From NCBI RefSeq assembly GCF_900156575.1, contig NZ_FTNY01000010.1, positions 1-54,181 of the forward strand: a DNA stretch of 54,181 nucleotides, in the 5' to 3' direction. The DNA is from Chryseobacterium shigense (GTDB taxonomy: Bacteria; Bacteroidota; Bacteroidia; Flavobacteriales; Weeksellaceae). A program made the translations under genes and the position numbers. Under the pieces are notes generated by a model. That model made no database searches. It was not told the DNA's origin and saw nothing but the letters and a program-made list of their open reading frames with translations. Shown here one piece after another: positions 7,445 to 16,756 of this stretch; the stretch's first letter is position 1, and the number at the start of each line of letters is the position of its first letter.

Positions 7445-10306
7445 CTAAGATGCCACCCCATCAATAAAAACCTCCACAAAATCCTGAACTTTTTGGATAA
7501 TTCTTTTTCCAATATTATTTCGTTCGGTCAGTTTTGGTTTTATTTCTAAGAGTTTTAAGGCATCACTCATTTTGGGTATTTTAGAAGTGAAAAGAAAGCT
7601 GTCAATGGTTTCCTGGAATTTCTCTTTATTAAGGGATTCTTCTTCTGCAATTTTCTCAAAAGCATCAGTTCTTTCTTTGTTCCAGAAATTATCAAATTCA
7701 TCACTTACAGCATCGCCGTCCGGAATATGTGGCAAGTTCTCGTCTATGAATTTTTCAATTAATTCTTTTTTGCTTCTTAATTGGGCGTCGCCGGATAGGA
7801 TTTCACGAATTTCTTTTATTTTCGCTTCTCGTTTAATTCCTTTTATATCTGCAATATTTGCTAATAGTGAAAGTATATAGCTCACATTGATTTCATCACG
7901 GTGGATGAGCTCTAATTCAAAATCAACATCATCTAAAATGCTGACTTTTCCGTCTCCTGAAATTTTGGGATGTGTTGCAGTCCAGATATCAAGATATTTA
8001 CTTTTATATCCATCAAATTCAAATTCTGTCATCTCTAATTGCTCAAAACTAAAATCTGTAAAGGATTTTAAGACATTCAGAATACGCATCAATTCACGGA
8101 AGGCTGTAACGAATTCAAATTTTTCCTGCTCGGTTTGATAAGCGTCAACACTTTGAATTTCTGGTGCAACCAGTTTTAGTTTTTCTAAAGAATTTTTGAA
8201 AAGTTCAATGTAATCTTCAATAGGTTGGATGATTATTTCCTGTATGGCTTCTTTATTAGAAAATAAAGTCACGGCATCATCTGTCGCAGATTTCAGATTT
8301 CGGAAACAGACAATATTTCCTTGCGATTTTTTCTCGCCGATAATTCTGTTGGTTCTGGAAAATGCCTGAATTAATCCGTGGTATTTCAGATTTTTATCAA
8401 CAAATAAAGTATTGAGTTGTGGACTATCAAAACCTGTCAAAAACATATTGACCACAATAATCAAATCAACTTCTTTGTTTCTAACTCTTTTCGCAATGTC
8501 ATTGTAATAATTATAAAAAGTCTGACTGTCTTTGGTAGAAAAATTGGTTCCGAACATTTCGTTGTAATGACCAATATACCGATCTAAAATATTTCGGCTG
8601 TGATTAAAACCATATTCTGCCCGAGGTTCTGCAACCATTCCAAACACTTCCTCTTCTTCCTGATGATGTCCGTCTGCATCTTTTGAATCCTCATTGCTAT
8701 TATAACTAAATATTGTTGCAATTTTCAGATTGTGTTTGCCCTCTTCTTTTTTCTTTTGGAAAAGGTCATAATATTTCTGCAAAACATCTATGCTACTCAC
8801 ACAGAACATTGCATTGAATGTTTTCTGATGGGTTTTTCTATCGTGTTCGGTTATAATGTAATCAGTGATTTTCTCCAGACGCTTTGGACTTGCTAGTAAT
8901 TCTTGAGTATCAATGGCTTCAACTTCCATATCTATGTAAGTATTACTACCTTCCTTTTCTTTGTATCTCCCGACATATTCTACCGAAAATTTCAAAACAT
9001 TTTCATCTCTGATAGCATCTGTAATCACGTATTTGTGCAAACATTCTTTGAAAAGCATATTGGTCGTTGCAGCAATTCCATCTATTTTCCCAACTGAATT
9101 CACTTCCGAAATCGGGGTTCCAGTAAAGCCAATCATCTGTGCTTTTTGGAAATATTTCTTAATATTTTGATGTGTTTCTCCAAACTGACTTCTATGACAC
9201 TCATCAAAAATGAATACTACTTTTTTGTCTTTTAAACGGTCTATTTTTCTACCGTGCTTTTCTTTGGTAATGGCGGTATTCAGCTTTTGTAAAGTGGTTA
9301 CAATGAGTTTTGTATTGTCAGAAAGTTGCTTTACAAGATGTGCCGTATTTTCTGTAGCATCTACGCTGTCTTTTTCAAAAGCATCAAATTCTTTCTGTGT
9401 TTGATAATCTAAATCTTTCCTATCCACTACAAAAACAACCTTTTCAACTTTAGGAATTTCTTTGAGAATCTGACTTGCCTTGAAAGAAGTCAATGTTTTC
9501 CCCGAACCCGTTGTATGCCAAATAAATCCATTGTTATCGGTATTTCTAACTCTTTCAACAATTTTTTCTACCGCATAATATTGGTACGGTCGAAGAACCA
9601 TCAAAATTTTATACGTTTGATTCAGCACGATATATTTCGTAATCATCTTGGCAATGTGACAAGGCTCTAGAAATGCCTGTGCAAAATCTTCAAGTTGCGT
9701 GATATTATTATTGTGCTCGTCTGACCAGAAGAAAGTTTGTTTAAAACTCTGTTTAGCGTTATTTGAATAATACTTTGTATTGACGCCATTACTGATAACA
9801 AACAACTGAACGTAGTTGAATAAACCTTTTCCGGAATTAAATGACTGATGATGATAACGGTTGATTTGATTGAAAGCCTCTTTCATTTCCAAACCACGGC
9901 GCTTTAGCTCTATCTGAACCAAAGGCAAACCGTTGATTAGAATCGTGACATCGTAACGGTTTTTATAATCTCCTTCCTGAGCAATTTGATTTGTGACTTG
10001 GAATTGATTCTGACACCAGCTTTCCTGATTGATGAATTCTATCCATTCCGAAGTCCCGTCGTCTTTGGTAAACTGAAATCGGTCACGCAATATTTTAGCT
10101 TTTTCAAAAACATTTCCTTTGGCAAGATGATTTAGAATCTTCTCAAATTCTTTATTGGAAAATTGTTTTTTATTATGAATTTCGAGCTGGGTTTTCAGGT
10201 TGATAATCAAATCTGCTTCATTGCAAATCCTGACTGGCTTATGACCTAACTGCTGTAATTGTTCTACTAATTTTTGTTCAAGAATATATTCGGGTTGGCT
10301 GGACAT
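7445..10306 (-). CDS. hsdR: Type I restriction enzyme R subunit (translocase-nuclease)
   Basis: This subunit translocates DNA and cuts it when HsdM2-HsdS binds an unmethylated target. I chose ATG at 10306 (953 residues, starting MSSQPEYILEQKL) rather than the upstream in-frame codon at 10393. The extra 29 codons run through a perfect terminator hairpin (10335-10367), and HsdR proteins begin with an S/P-x-Y-x-LE-type helix. Counted from this start: nuclease RYDVTILI (D119) and IELKRRG (E133, K135), Walker A TGSGKT (266-271), DECH (368-371) and motif III GFTGTPI, then the second RecA fold and a C-terminal helical region. It sits downstream of the recombinase gene in the rearrangeable hsd locus. 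Confidence 0.92.
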   Translation of the reverse strand: MSSQPEYILEQKLVEQLQQLGHKPVRICNEADLIINLKTQLEIHNKKQFSNKEFEKILNHLAKGNVFEKAKILRDRFQFTKDDGTSEWIEFINQESWCQNQFQVTNQIAQEGDYKNRYDVTILINGLPLVQIELKRRGLEMKEAFNQINRYHHQSFNSGKGLFNYVQLFVISNGVNTKYYSNNAKQSFKQTFFWSDEHNNNITQLEDFAQAFLEPCHIAKMITKYIVLNQTYKILMVLRPYQYYAVEKIVERVRNTDNNGFIWHTTGSGKTLTSFKASQILKEIPKVEKVVFVVDRKDLDYQTQKEFDAFEKDSVDATENTAHLVKQLSDNTKLIVTTLQKLNTAITKEKHGRKIDRLKDKKVVFIFDECHRSQFGETHQNIKKYFQKAQMIGFTGTPISEVNSVGKIDGIAATTNMLFKECLHKYVITDAIRDENVLKFSVEYVGRYKEKEGSNTYIDMEVEAIDTQELLASPKRLEKITDYIITEHDRKTHQKTFNAMFCVSSIDVLQKYYDLFQKKKEEGKHNLKIATIFSYNSNEDSKDADGHHQEEEEVFGMVAEPRAEYGFNHSRNILDRYIGHYNEMFGTNFSTKDSQTFYNYYNDIAKRVRNKEVDLIIVVNMFLTGFDSPQLNTLFVDKNLKYHGLIQAFSRTNRIIGEKKSQGNIVCFRNLKSATDDAVTLFSNKEAIQEIIIQPIEDYIELFKNSLEKLKLVAPEIQSVDAYQTEQEKFEFVTAFRELMRILNVLKSFTDFSFEQLEMTEFEFDGYKSKYLDIWTATHPKISGDGKVSILDDVDFELELIHRDEINVSYILSLLANIADIKGIKREAKIKEIREILSGDAQLRSKKELIEKFIDENLPHIPDGDAVSDEFDNFWNKERTDAFEKIAEEESLNKEKFQETIDSFLFTSKIPKMSDALKLLEIKPKLTERNNIGKRIIQKVQDFVEVFIDGVAS

Positions 10307-10334
10307 TCTGTGTTTGCGAATTTTATGGTTAAAA

Positions 10335-10367
10335 AACATTGTCAGAGTTTGAAACTCTGACAATGTT
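10335..10367 (-). terminator. Perfect 16-bp hairpin with T-run before hsdR
   Basis: The arms 10335-10350 and 10352-10367 are exact complements around one base. On the minus strand a run of six T follows. It lies 45 bp after the recombinase stop (10412) and 29 bp before the chosen hsdR start, so it ends the recombinase transcript and should limit read-through into hsdR. Little room is left for an independent hsdR promoter, so attenuation is possible. Confidence 0.7.
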
Positions 10368-10411
10368 GTTAATAGTTTTACCAAATCTAACAAAAAATAT
10401 CATAACTAAAA

Positions 10412-11338
10412 CTATTTAAGTGCTTTAAACATTTGATCTATTGCTTTTTTCTTCTGCTCTAGATTTGGATGCACATATAGATTCAATGTTGTACTGATAT
10501 TGGAATGACCCAGCAGGACACTCACCGTTTTATAATCACATTTGCTTTCAATACATCGGGTTGCAAAACTATGACGCAATCCGTGGAATTTGATTTCCGG
10601 AATTTCCAGTTGTTTCATCAGATTTTTATAATAGCTCCGGTAAGTTCTTGGCTCAGTTGGTTTAGCATCATTTGTTAAAACAAAAAACAAAGGATTCACA
10701 ATTTTTTTAAAAGGCTTTAACATTCGCAAAAGGTCTCTGCTCATTGGAACTTCACGTATTGAATTCTTGGTTTTGGGTGTATCGAGAAGCAATTCTGTTC
10801 TTCTTTTGCCATCTTCAATAATGTAGATTCGCTGAATGGTTTTTCTGATGTTGATAATCCCGTTATCCGTATCAATATCTTCCCAAGTGAGTGCGCAGAT
10901 CTCTCCAATTCTCATTCCCGAACAAAGACAAATGTAAACGCCCAGATTCCGAAATGTAAAATGTTCCTGAATATAGTTCATCACTTTTTTCTGATGGGCT
11001 CTGGTCAAAACTTCGATGCTCTGATTTTCCCGAACGGTTGGATATTGAATATCGAATGGCGTGTATTGAATCCATTTATATTTTGCCCCAAATTTCATTA
11101 CCATTTTCAAAACGATAAGAACATCTTTGATGCTTTTCTGGCTCAATCCCTGTTCCAGTTTTTGAAAAACAAATTGCTGAACTTCCTCTTCGTCTATGCT
11201 ACTTACTTCTGCAAATTTGGGTAACAAATGGTTCTCCAGCAAAAGCACATAAGCAGAAAAACTTGATTTTTTCACATAAAGTTGTTTGTCTTTTTTCCAT
11301 AGTTCCACGATTTGAGCAAATGTTTTTTGTGTCGTCAT
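10412..11338 (-). CDS. Tyrosine recombinase, probable hsdS invertase
   Basis: A 308-residue tyrosine recombinase with an N-terminal SAM-like core-binding domain and a complete catalytic set: R143 (SGMRIGEI), K191 (TPKTKNS), H252 and R255 (HGLRHSFATR), H278 (LLGHSN) and Y288 (NLYVHP). It lies between hsdR and two oppositely oriented hsdS genes, the position occupied by the recombinases that invert specificity genes in phase-variable type I loci of Bacteroidota and Firmicutes. It is not related in detail to the island integrase at 44523-45740, which lacks the first arginine. Role as invertase is inferred from position. Upstream, an 8-bp dyad GATTTTAA/TTAAAATC (about 11350-11370) may bind a regulator. 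Confidence 0.85.
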   Translation of the reverse strand: MTTQKTFAQIVELWKKDKQLYVKKSSFSAYVLLLENHLLPKFAEVSSIDEEEVQQFVFQKLEQGLSQKSIKDVLIVLKMVMKFGAKYKWIQYTPFDIQYPTVRENQSIEVLTRAHQKKVMNYIQEHFTFRNLGVYICLCSGMRIGEICALTWEDIDTDNGIINIRKTIQRIYIIEDGKRRTELLLDTPKTKNSIREVPMSRDLLRMLKPFKKIVNPLFFVLTNDAKPTEPRTYRSYYKNLMKQLEIPEIKFHGLRHSFATRCIESKCDYKTVSVLLGHSNISTTLNLYVHPNLEQKKKAIDQMFKALK

Positions 11339-11445
11339 AATTTTCTTCTGATTTTAAGATTAAAATCTTAAAGATAGAGCCTTTGCAAATTATCTTCCGC
11401 AGATTAAATTGATGGTAAATATTCTCTCTAATCTATTTAAAGAGG

Positions 11446-12657
11446 ATGAAAAATCTGAATTTTCCAAATTTGCGATTTAAAGCTAATAATGGAGACGATT
11501 TTCCAAAATGGGATATGAAATTTGGGAACGAGATTTTCCAAAATATATCGGATAAAAATCATAATTCTGACTTACCAATTCTTGCTATTACACAAGAATA
11601 CGGCGCAATACCAAGAGACCTAATAGACTACAAAATTTCAGTAACTGACAAGAGTGTTGATAGTTATAAAGTTGTACAAAAAGGAGATTTTATAATTAGT
11701 TTAAGGTCTTTTCAAGGTGGAATAGAATATTCGGAATATCAAGGAATTTGTAGCCCAGCTTATATTATATTGCGACCAATAATTACTGTTGATAGAATAT
11801 TTTATAAATATTATTTAAAAACGTCAAAATACATAACTCACCTTAACCGAAAGTTAGAAGGAATTAGAGATGGAAAAATGATAAGCTATAAATATTTTTC
11901 TGATATTTCGTTGCCTCTTCCATCAATTGCTGAACAAAACAAAATATCTTCATTTTTATTTCTCATTGATTCCCGTATCCAAACCCAAAAGAAAATAATT
12001 GATGATTTAATTGTAGTAAAAAATTCAACTGTAAAAAAATTATTTGAAGAAAAAATTAAATTCAAAAATGTAAATTTCTCTATTTGGGAAAAGAAAAAAT
12101 TAAACGAAATATCAAAAGAGCATTTGCAAAAAAATCCTAATAATCTTTATACGGAAGTATTTTCTGTTTCTAAACATAAAGGAGTTATTAATCAAATTGA
12201 ACATTTAGGAAGGTCTTTTTCAGCAAAAGAAATTACACATTACAAATTGGTTTATCCTGGTGATTTAGTTTATACGAAAAGTCCAACTTCAGAATTTCCG
12301 TTTGGAATTATTAAACAAAATAGAACGGATAGAATTGGTGTAGTTTCTCCATTATACTGTGTTTTTCAACCTCAAACTTTTGCTTTGGGATATTTACTTC
12401 ACGAATATTTTAATTCTGCTGTAAATACATTTAACTATTTAAATCCGCTTGTACAAAAAGGTGCAAAAAACACAATGAATATTAATAATGATACTTTTTT
12501 AAATGGTGCAAAACTTTTACTACCAATGAATGAAGATGAACAAAATAAAATTTATAAATTTTTATCTTTAATTGAATATAAAATTACTCTCGAGAAAGAA
12601 TTACTAGCCCAATTTGAAAATCAGAAAAAGTATTTACTTGCCAATTTATTCGTCTAA
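11446..12657 (+). CDS. hsdS: Alternative type I specificity subunit (inverted, probably silent hsdS)
   Basis: A full-length 403-residue S protein with two target-recognition domains, each followed by a conserved helix (SSFLFLIDSRIQTQKKIIDDL near the middle and LEKELLAQFENQKKYLLANLFV at the end). It points against the hsdM-hsdS transcript, tail to tail with the expressed hsdS (6 bp apart), and I see no TAnnTTTG box ahead of it. It is therefore probably a storage cassette for alternative specificity domains. A 13-bp inverted match, AATTTTCCAAATT, links its 5' end (11458-11470) with the 5' end of the other hsdS (13871-13883). Longer recombination repeats were not evident by eye. Confidence 0.85.
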   Translation: MKNLNFPNLRFKANNGDDFPKWDMKFGNEIFQNISDKNHNSDLPILAITQEYGAIPRDLIDYKISVTDKSVDSYKVVQKGDFIISLRSFQGGIEYSEYQGICSPAYIILRPIITVDRIFYKYYLKTSKYITHLNRKLEGIRDGKMISYKYFSDISLPLPSIAEQNKISSFLFLIDSRIQTQKKIIDDLIVVKNSTVKKLFEEKIKFKNVNFSIWEKKKLNEISKEHLQKNPNNLYTEVFSVSKHKGVINQIEHLGRSFSAKEITHYKLVYPGDLVYTKSPTSEFPFGIIKQNRTDRIGVVSPLYCVFQPQTFALGYLLHEYFNSAVNTFNYLNPLVQKGAKNTMNINNDTFLNGAKLLLPMNEDEQNKIYKFLSLIEYKITLEKELLAQFENQKKYLLANLFV

Positions 12658-12663
12658 AGCTAA

Positions 12664-13911
12664 TTAAATAAAAAGATTTGCCAAAAAGAATTTCTTTTGG
12701 ATTTCGTACTGAGCCAAAATTTTCTTTTCTGTTTCTATTTTTTCTTCTATGGAAGAAAGAAAGTTAGCTATTTTCGTTTGTTCATAATTATTAGAAGGTA
12801 AAGAAATTTCAATATTAAAAAAATCGGAAATGCTAATATTTAATAATCCGTGATTTCGTGCTCCTTCTTGAGCTATTTTCTCTATTTCATTGTTCTGAAA
12901 ACCTGCATCAAAATATTGCTTCATAAATTCAGAATTAATATGGGAGTGAAATTTAAAACAAATGTATAAAGTTGAAACCACTCCTTTTTCGTATTTAATT
13001 AGTTTCTTGATAGCACCCATTGGATAGCCATTTGAATAACTTTTGTTGTACGCAAAATCATTTTTATTTAACACATAATAACCTGTTACATTTTTAGCAG
13101 ATACAGATTTATTAAAAAATTCTAACTGACTAATTAAACCATACTGTGCAGAGATTGTTAGAACATTTTGATTATTATCTTTGTTTTTATTTGTTAATCT
13201 CATAGCTATTTCTCCTAATTTTTTTATTTCCCAATCTGGATAATCTTTGCTACTAATATCTTTAAATCTAATTTTCCGAGAAAATATCTTCTGTCTATAA
13301 CTTTGGATTGAGGTTTGTAAATGTGAAATTATTTTCATTGATAATTCTATTCTATCATCAACTAATGAAAGTAAGGATGAAATTTTTTTTTGCTCATCCA
13401 CAGAAGGAAAAGGAATTTTAAATTTCTTTAAATCACTTCCATTAATAGAATTTATTGTTGCACCTAAATTTTTATTGACAATTTCTTTATATTGTTTTGT
13501 ATCAAACCACTGAAAAACAAATTTATTATAAGGACTTCTGAATACTGTCATAAAAGCTCCAAATGCTAATCCTTCATTCTCTCTTTTTATAATTGCATTT
13601 TTCCCTATTAGATTTTTACTTCCATTTCTAACACATATCAAAATATCATTTTCTTTGACTGGATTAAATTTTTCTGTTTTAACAAAAACGTTGTCCTTTA
13701 AAGTCACAATCCTATTTTGAACATTTGAAGAACGTAATACTAAAATTCCGCTATCATCAATGTTATCAGGACTATACGTTAATCCATTTACTATTTCTCC
13801 AATCTCTCCCAATTTTTTCACTTTCCATTCCTCAGTAAATTCCGAGAACCTCAACTTAGGCACATTTCCCGAATTTGGAAAATTTCTGATACTTTTATTT
13901 TTTTCTGTCAT
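12664..13911 (-). CDS. hsdS: Type I restriction-modification specificity subunit (expressed copy)
   Basis: The S subunit reads the bipartite DNA target for both methylation and restriction. The 415-residue protein has two domains, each opening with an 'EWKVKKLGEIGE' or 'DWEIKKLGEIA' type segment and closing with a long conserved helix (SSLLSLVDDRIELSMKII; SSIEEKIETEKKILAQYE). It follows hsdM by 59 bp in the same direction and is thus the copy in the expressed position. Its C-terminus (FFLANLFI) parallels that of the opposing hsdS (YLLANLFV), showing common origin, while the recognition domains differ clearly. Confidence 0.9.
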   Translation of the reverse strand: MTEKNKSIRNFPNSGNVPKLRFSEFTEEWKVKKLGEIGEIVNGLTYSPDNIDDSGILVLRSSNVQNRIVTLKDNVFVKTEKFNPVKENDILICVRNGSKNLIGKNAIIKRENEGLAFGAFMTVFRSPYNKFVFQWFDTKQYKEIVNKNLGATINSINGSDLKKFKIPFPSVDEQKKISSLLSLVDDRIELSMKIISHLQTSIQSYRQKIFSRKIRFKDISSKDYPDWEIKKLGEIAMRLTNKNKDNNQNVLTISAQYGLISQLEFFNKSVSAKNVTGYYVLNKNDFAYNKSYSNGYPMGAIKKLIKYEKGVVSTLYICFKFHSHINSEFMKQYFDAGFQNNEIEKIAQEGARNHGLLNISISDFFNIEISLPSNNYEQTKIANFLSSIEEKIETEKKILAQYEIQKKFFLANLFI

Positions 13912-13970
13912 CTTGATAATTTATTGTTACTGCTATAAAAATTAAGGATATTCTAAAGTCAAAAAAAAAT

Positions 13971-15539
13971 TTAACCTACTAATCCTAATTCTTTTAAATA
14001 AACTTCAATCTGACTGTCGAGTTCAACCCGTTTGGCTTCTAATTGTTTAATTTCCGCCATTACCGCTTGGATGTCAATTTCTTCTTCCTCCTCAAAAGTA
14101 TCGACATAGCGAGGGATATTCAGGTTGTAATCATTGTCCGCAATTTCCTGCAAAGTAGCGAGATGAGAGAATTTCTCTTCCGTTTTTCTCTCTTGATACA
14201 TATCAACAATTTTATTGATATGTTTTGGGAGCAATACATTTTGATTTTTTTGCTTTTCAAATTCTTTGCTGGCATCCACGAACAGAACATCTTCATCTTG
14301 CTCTCGGCATTTCTTGAAAACCAATATACAAGTAGGAATGCTTGTGCCAAAGAAAATATTGGCAGGTAAACCGATTACAGCATCCAGATAATTTTTCTCT
14401 TTAATAAGATATTTACGAATAACCAATTCCGCAGCACCACGGAACAAAACACCGTGAGGCATTACAACTGCCATAATTCCGTTCTCATCCAAATGATGAA
14501 TCATATGCTGGATAAAAGCGAAATCAGCTTTGGAAGCCGGAGCCAATTTTCCATATTGTGAGAAACGCTCGTCTAACAATAAAAGTTCATTGCTACTCCA
14601 ATTCGCAGAAAAGGGCGGATTGGCTACAATGGCATCAAAAGTTTTGTCAAGGTGCTGTGGTTTTTCAAGAGTATCTTCCTGCTTGATATCGAAATTACTA
14701 TAATTGACACCGTGTAGTATCATATTCATTCGCGCCAAGTTATAAGTGGTTCGGTTCATTTCCTGACCATAGAAATCACTTACTTTTGCTTCACGGGCAA
14801 CACGAAGGAGCAAAGATCCACTTCCGCAAGTCGGATCGTAAACGGATTTTAATTGAGATTTTCGACTCGTTACTATTCTTGCTAAAATGGTAGAAACCTG
14901 CTGAGGCGTATAGAATTCCCCTGCTTTCTTACCTGCACCACTGGCAAATTGTGAAATGAGATATTCATAAGCGTCGCCTAGAACATCGGCATTGGTATCA
15001 GAAAGATTGAAGTCTATATCATCCAGATGATACAACACTTTGGAAATCAACGTATTTTTCTCATCTTCTGTTTTCCCTAATTTAGAAGATGTTAAATCCA
15101 AATCTTCAAAAAGATTATCAAAATCGTCTTCACTATCAGTACCTAAAGTGGATTGCTCAATATTAGTAAGAATCTTTGAAAGTTCTGCAAGGATAAAATT
15201 TGATTTACCTTCCTCTTTTTGATGACCTTTTTTAGCAATATTACTGAAAAGTTCTGATGGCTTTAAGAAATATCCTAAATCTTCAACAACCTCTTCATAA
15301 ATTGCCTGAACGATTTCTTTTCCTTCTTCAGTATTTTCATCAACGTCATTATAGTCGATGTCTTCTCCGGAATCTAATAAAATTTTATTGGCTGTAAAAT
15401 GAATCTTTTCGGACAGATATTTATAGAAAATAAATCCTAAAATATAATCCCGAAATTCGTCGGCGTCCATTTTCCCTCTTAAAGTGTTGGCTATATTCCA
15501 AAGTTGCTGTTGCAACTGACGTCTTTGTTCTTCTGACAT
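13971..15539 (-). CDS. hsdM: Type I DNA methyltransferase M subunit (N6-adenine)
   Basis: HsdM methylates adenine in the target chosen by HsdS, protecting self DNA. The 522-residue protein has the N-terminal HsdM helical domain (about 1-170), GEFYTP (207-212), AdoMet motif I DPTCGSGSLL (235-244) and catalytic motif IV NPPF (307-310), and ends in a coiled segment (AVMAEIKQLEAKRVELDSQIEVYLKEL) that contacts HsdS. It is the first gene of the hsd transcript, with a TATCTTTG box 23 bp upstream of the ATG. Confidence 0.95.
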   Translation of the reverse strand: MSEEQRRQLQQQLWNIANTLRGKMDADEFRDYILGFIFYKYLSEKIHFTANKILLDSGEDIDYNDVDENTEEGKEIVQAIYEEVVEDLGYFLKPSELFSNIAKKGHQKEEGKSNFILAELSKILTNIEQSTLGTDSEDDFDNLFEDLDLTSSKLGKTEDEKNTLISKVLYHLDDIDFNLSDTNADVLGDAYEYLISQFASGAGKKAGEFYTPQQVSTILARIVTSRKSQLKSVYDPTCGSGSLLLRVAREAKVSDFYGQEMNRTTYNLARMNMILHGVNYSNFDIKQEDTLEKPQHLDKTFDAIVANPPFSANWSSNELLLLDERFSQYGKLAPASKADFAFIQHMIHHLDENGIMAVVMPHGVLFRGAAELVIRKYLIKEKNYLDAVIGLPANIFFGTSIPTCILVFKKCREQDEDVLFVDASKEFEKQKNQNVLLPKHINKIVDMYQERKTEEKFSHLATLQEIADNDYNLNIPRYVDTFEEEEEIDIQAVMAEIKQLEAKRVELDSQIEVYLKELGLVG

Positions 15540-15562
15540 TTAGTATCATTAATGTTAATCCT

Positions 15563-15570
15563 CAAAGATA
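15563..15570 (-). promoter_or_regulatory. Promoter -7 box (TAnnTTTG type) of hsdM
   Basis: On the minus strand 15570-15563 reads TATCTTTG, an exact match to the Bacteroidota -7 consensus TAnnTTTG, placed 23 bp before the hsdM start. A TTG-containing -33 candidate (ATTG) lies about 19 bp further upstream. The fit in sequence and distance makes it the best hsdM promoter candidate. Confidence 0.5.
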
Positions 15571-15706
15571 AAAAATGTTAGATGCATACAATGCTAAAAT
15601 AGCTAAAAATAATAAAATTGATATTGAAAAATAATTGTCATAATCCATTAAATGTCGCAAAATAACCTCTGCCATTAACTTGCACTTGGGAAAATTCAGA
15701 AGAAAT

Positions 15707-16039
15707 TTAATTTTTGATTCTTATTTGCTTAAGATTGGGCTTCAAATCCCCCGCAAAATCCAACATAAAAACCTGACTACCTACGAACGGATTGTAAGAC
15801 GGTTGATAATCAATATAGCCCGAAGAATGGAGATTCTTCAGGCATTTGTGATAGGTGGCTTTTGAGTGGATTTTACTAATTCGCATCACTTCATCACGTG
15901 AAATACTGACCGGATTTCGGAAACGGTTGAAATTCCAGAATTGGAATAAAGCTAAGTACAGGCTGATGTGTGTGGGATTAAGGGTACTGTCTTGGGCTAC
16001 CTTTTCATAGAAGCCTGTGAGATGTTTGATATAATTCAT
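15707..16039 (-). CDS. Small winged-helix-like DNA-binding protein of a mobile element
   Basis: I chose the ATG at 16039 (110 residues, starting MNYIKHLTGFYEKVAQDSTL) because upstream codons overlap the neighbouring HTH gene out of frame and lack protein-like composition. The segment NPTHISLYLALFQFWN, then ISRDEVMRISKIHSKATYHKCLKNLHSSGYIDY, reads as a helical wing and helix-turn-helix like those of replication initiators and helix-turn-helix regulators of Bacteroidota mobile elements. It is 35 bp downstream of the HTH gene and shares its strand, and the 32-bp repeat array lies upstream of both. A role in excision or replication control is inference. Confidence 0.7.
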   Translation of the reverse strand: MNYIKHLTGFYEKVAQDSTLNPTHISLYLALFQFWNFNRFRNPVSISRDEVMRISKIHSKATYHKCLKNLHSSGYIDYQPSYNPFVGSQVFMLDFAGDLKPNLKQIRIKN

Positions 16040-16074
16040 TTTGGTTAATTTCGAGTAAAGCGAGGAGTCATAAA

Positions 16075-16335
16075 TTATCCTCTGCCATTTAACATTTTTT
16101 CGATGTCTTTGTAATTGTAGTATAATGTGCCTCCAACACGAGTGTAAGATAAGGTTCCGCTGACACGAAGGTTCTGTAATGTTCCTGTAGAAATTTTCAG
16201 AAGTTCTTTGACTTCTGATGAGCGCAGCCATAATTTCTGCTCTGAAATTTTGATATTAAACAGATTTTTAATGTCTTCAAGCAATTCGTTTTTGAACTCT
16301 TGAAGGTCTTCTTTGGTAACAAGGTTTACTCTCAT
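16075..16335 (-). CDS. Excisionase-like helix-turn-helix protein (HTH_17 type)
   Basis: Start ATG at 16335 gives 86 residues. The longer frame upstream is rich in F, L and N from AT-rich non-coding DNA and was discarded. The protein begins with a coiled segment (LVTKEDLQEFKNELLEDIKNLF) and ends in a MerR/excisionase-like domain: WLRSSEVKELLKISTGTLQN, then LSYTRVGGTLYYNYKDIEKML, the usual 'wing' with tyrosines. Such proteins accompany integrases and mobilisation genes in Bacteroidota elements. Together with the next gene it may be the remnant of a control module acting on the nearby repeat array. Confidence 0.75.
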   Translation of the reverse strand: MRVNLVTKEDLQEFKNELLEDIKNLFNIKISEQKLWLRSSEVKELLKISTGTLQNLRVSGTLSYTRVGGTLYYNYKDIEKMLNGRG

Positions 16336-16756
16336 AATTTCTTCATTTTTGTTTTTGATAAAATTTCTTTTGCAAAATTGGAACATCAAAACCGTTAAAA
16401 CAAGAGTGTTAAAGGGAGTTGGATTGAATAAGAACAATCTGGAATAATTTGGAAATACGTGGAGATTAAAAAAGAATAAATAAGGATAATTTGGAATCTT
16501 TAAACAAATTTTAAGAAAAACAAAAAACAAGTTCCGCAGTTTTTTTTCCTTTTTGCAAAAAAGCAAGAGAGTCTTTGGATATCAAACTTGAAAAGTTTGT
16601 ATATACAAAGACACATCTTGCCATTAAAATCAACGAATGTTATTTCAGAGCTCCAAAAAAAAAGAAACAGAATCATAATTATTATGTAATTAATTGAAAA
16701 CCAGTATCTATTTTTTGTAAATCTGTTTTGGGAGATGACAAATGATGAAAATAACC

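Noticed and set aside
10307..10393. First 29 codons of the long hsdR frame
   Set aside because: They pass through a perfect terminator hairpin and do not resemble HsdR N-termini.
13971..15539. Stand-alone antisense ORFs within hsdM (14043-14369, 15040-15222)
   Set aside because: The hsdM frame is complete with all motifs; these are out-of-frame shadows.
16040..16231. N-terminal extension of the winged-helix-like gene (64 residues)
   Set aside because: It overlaps the HTH gene in another frame and its composition is not protein-like; ATG 16039 starts a coherent protein.
16336..16566. N-terminal extension of the HTH gene
   Set aside because: Translation is F/L/N-rich from AT-rich non-coding DNA, and the domain begins after ATG 16335.
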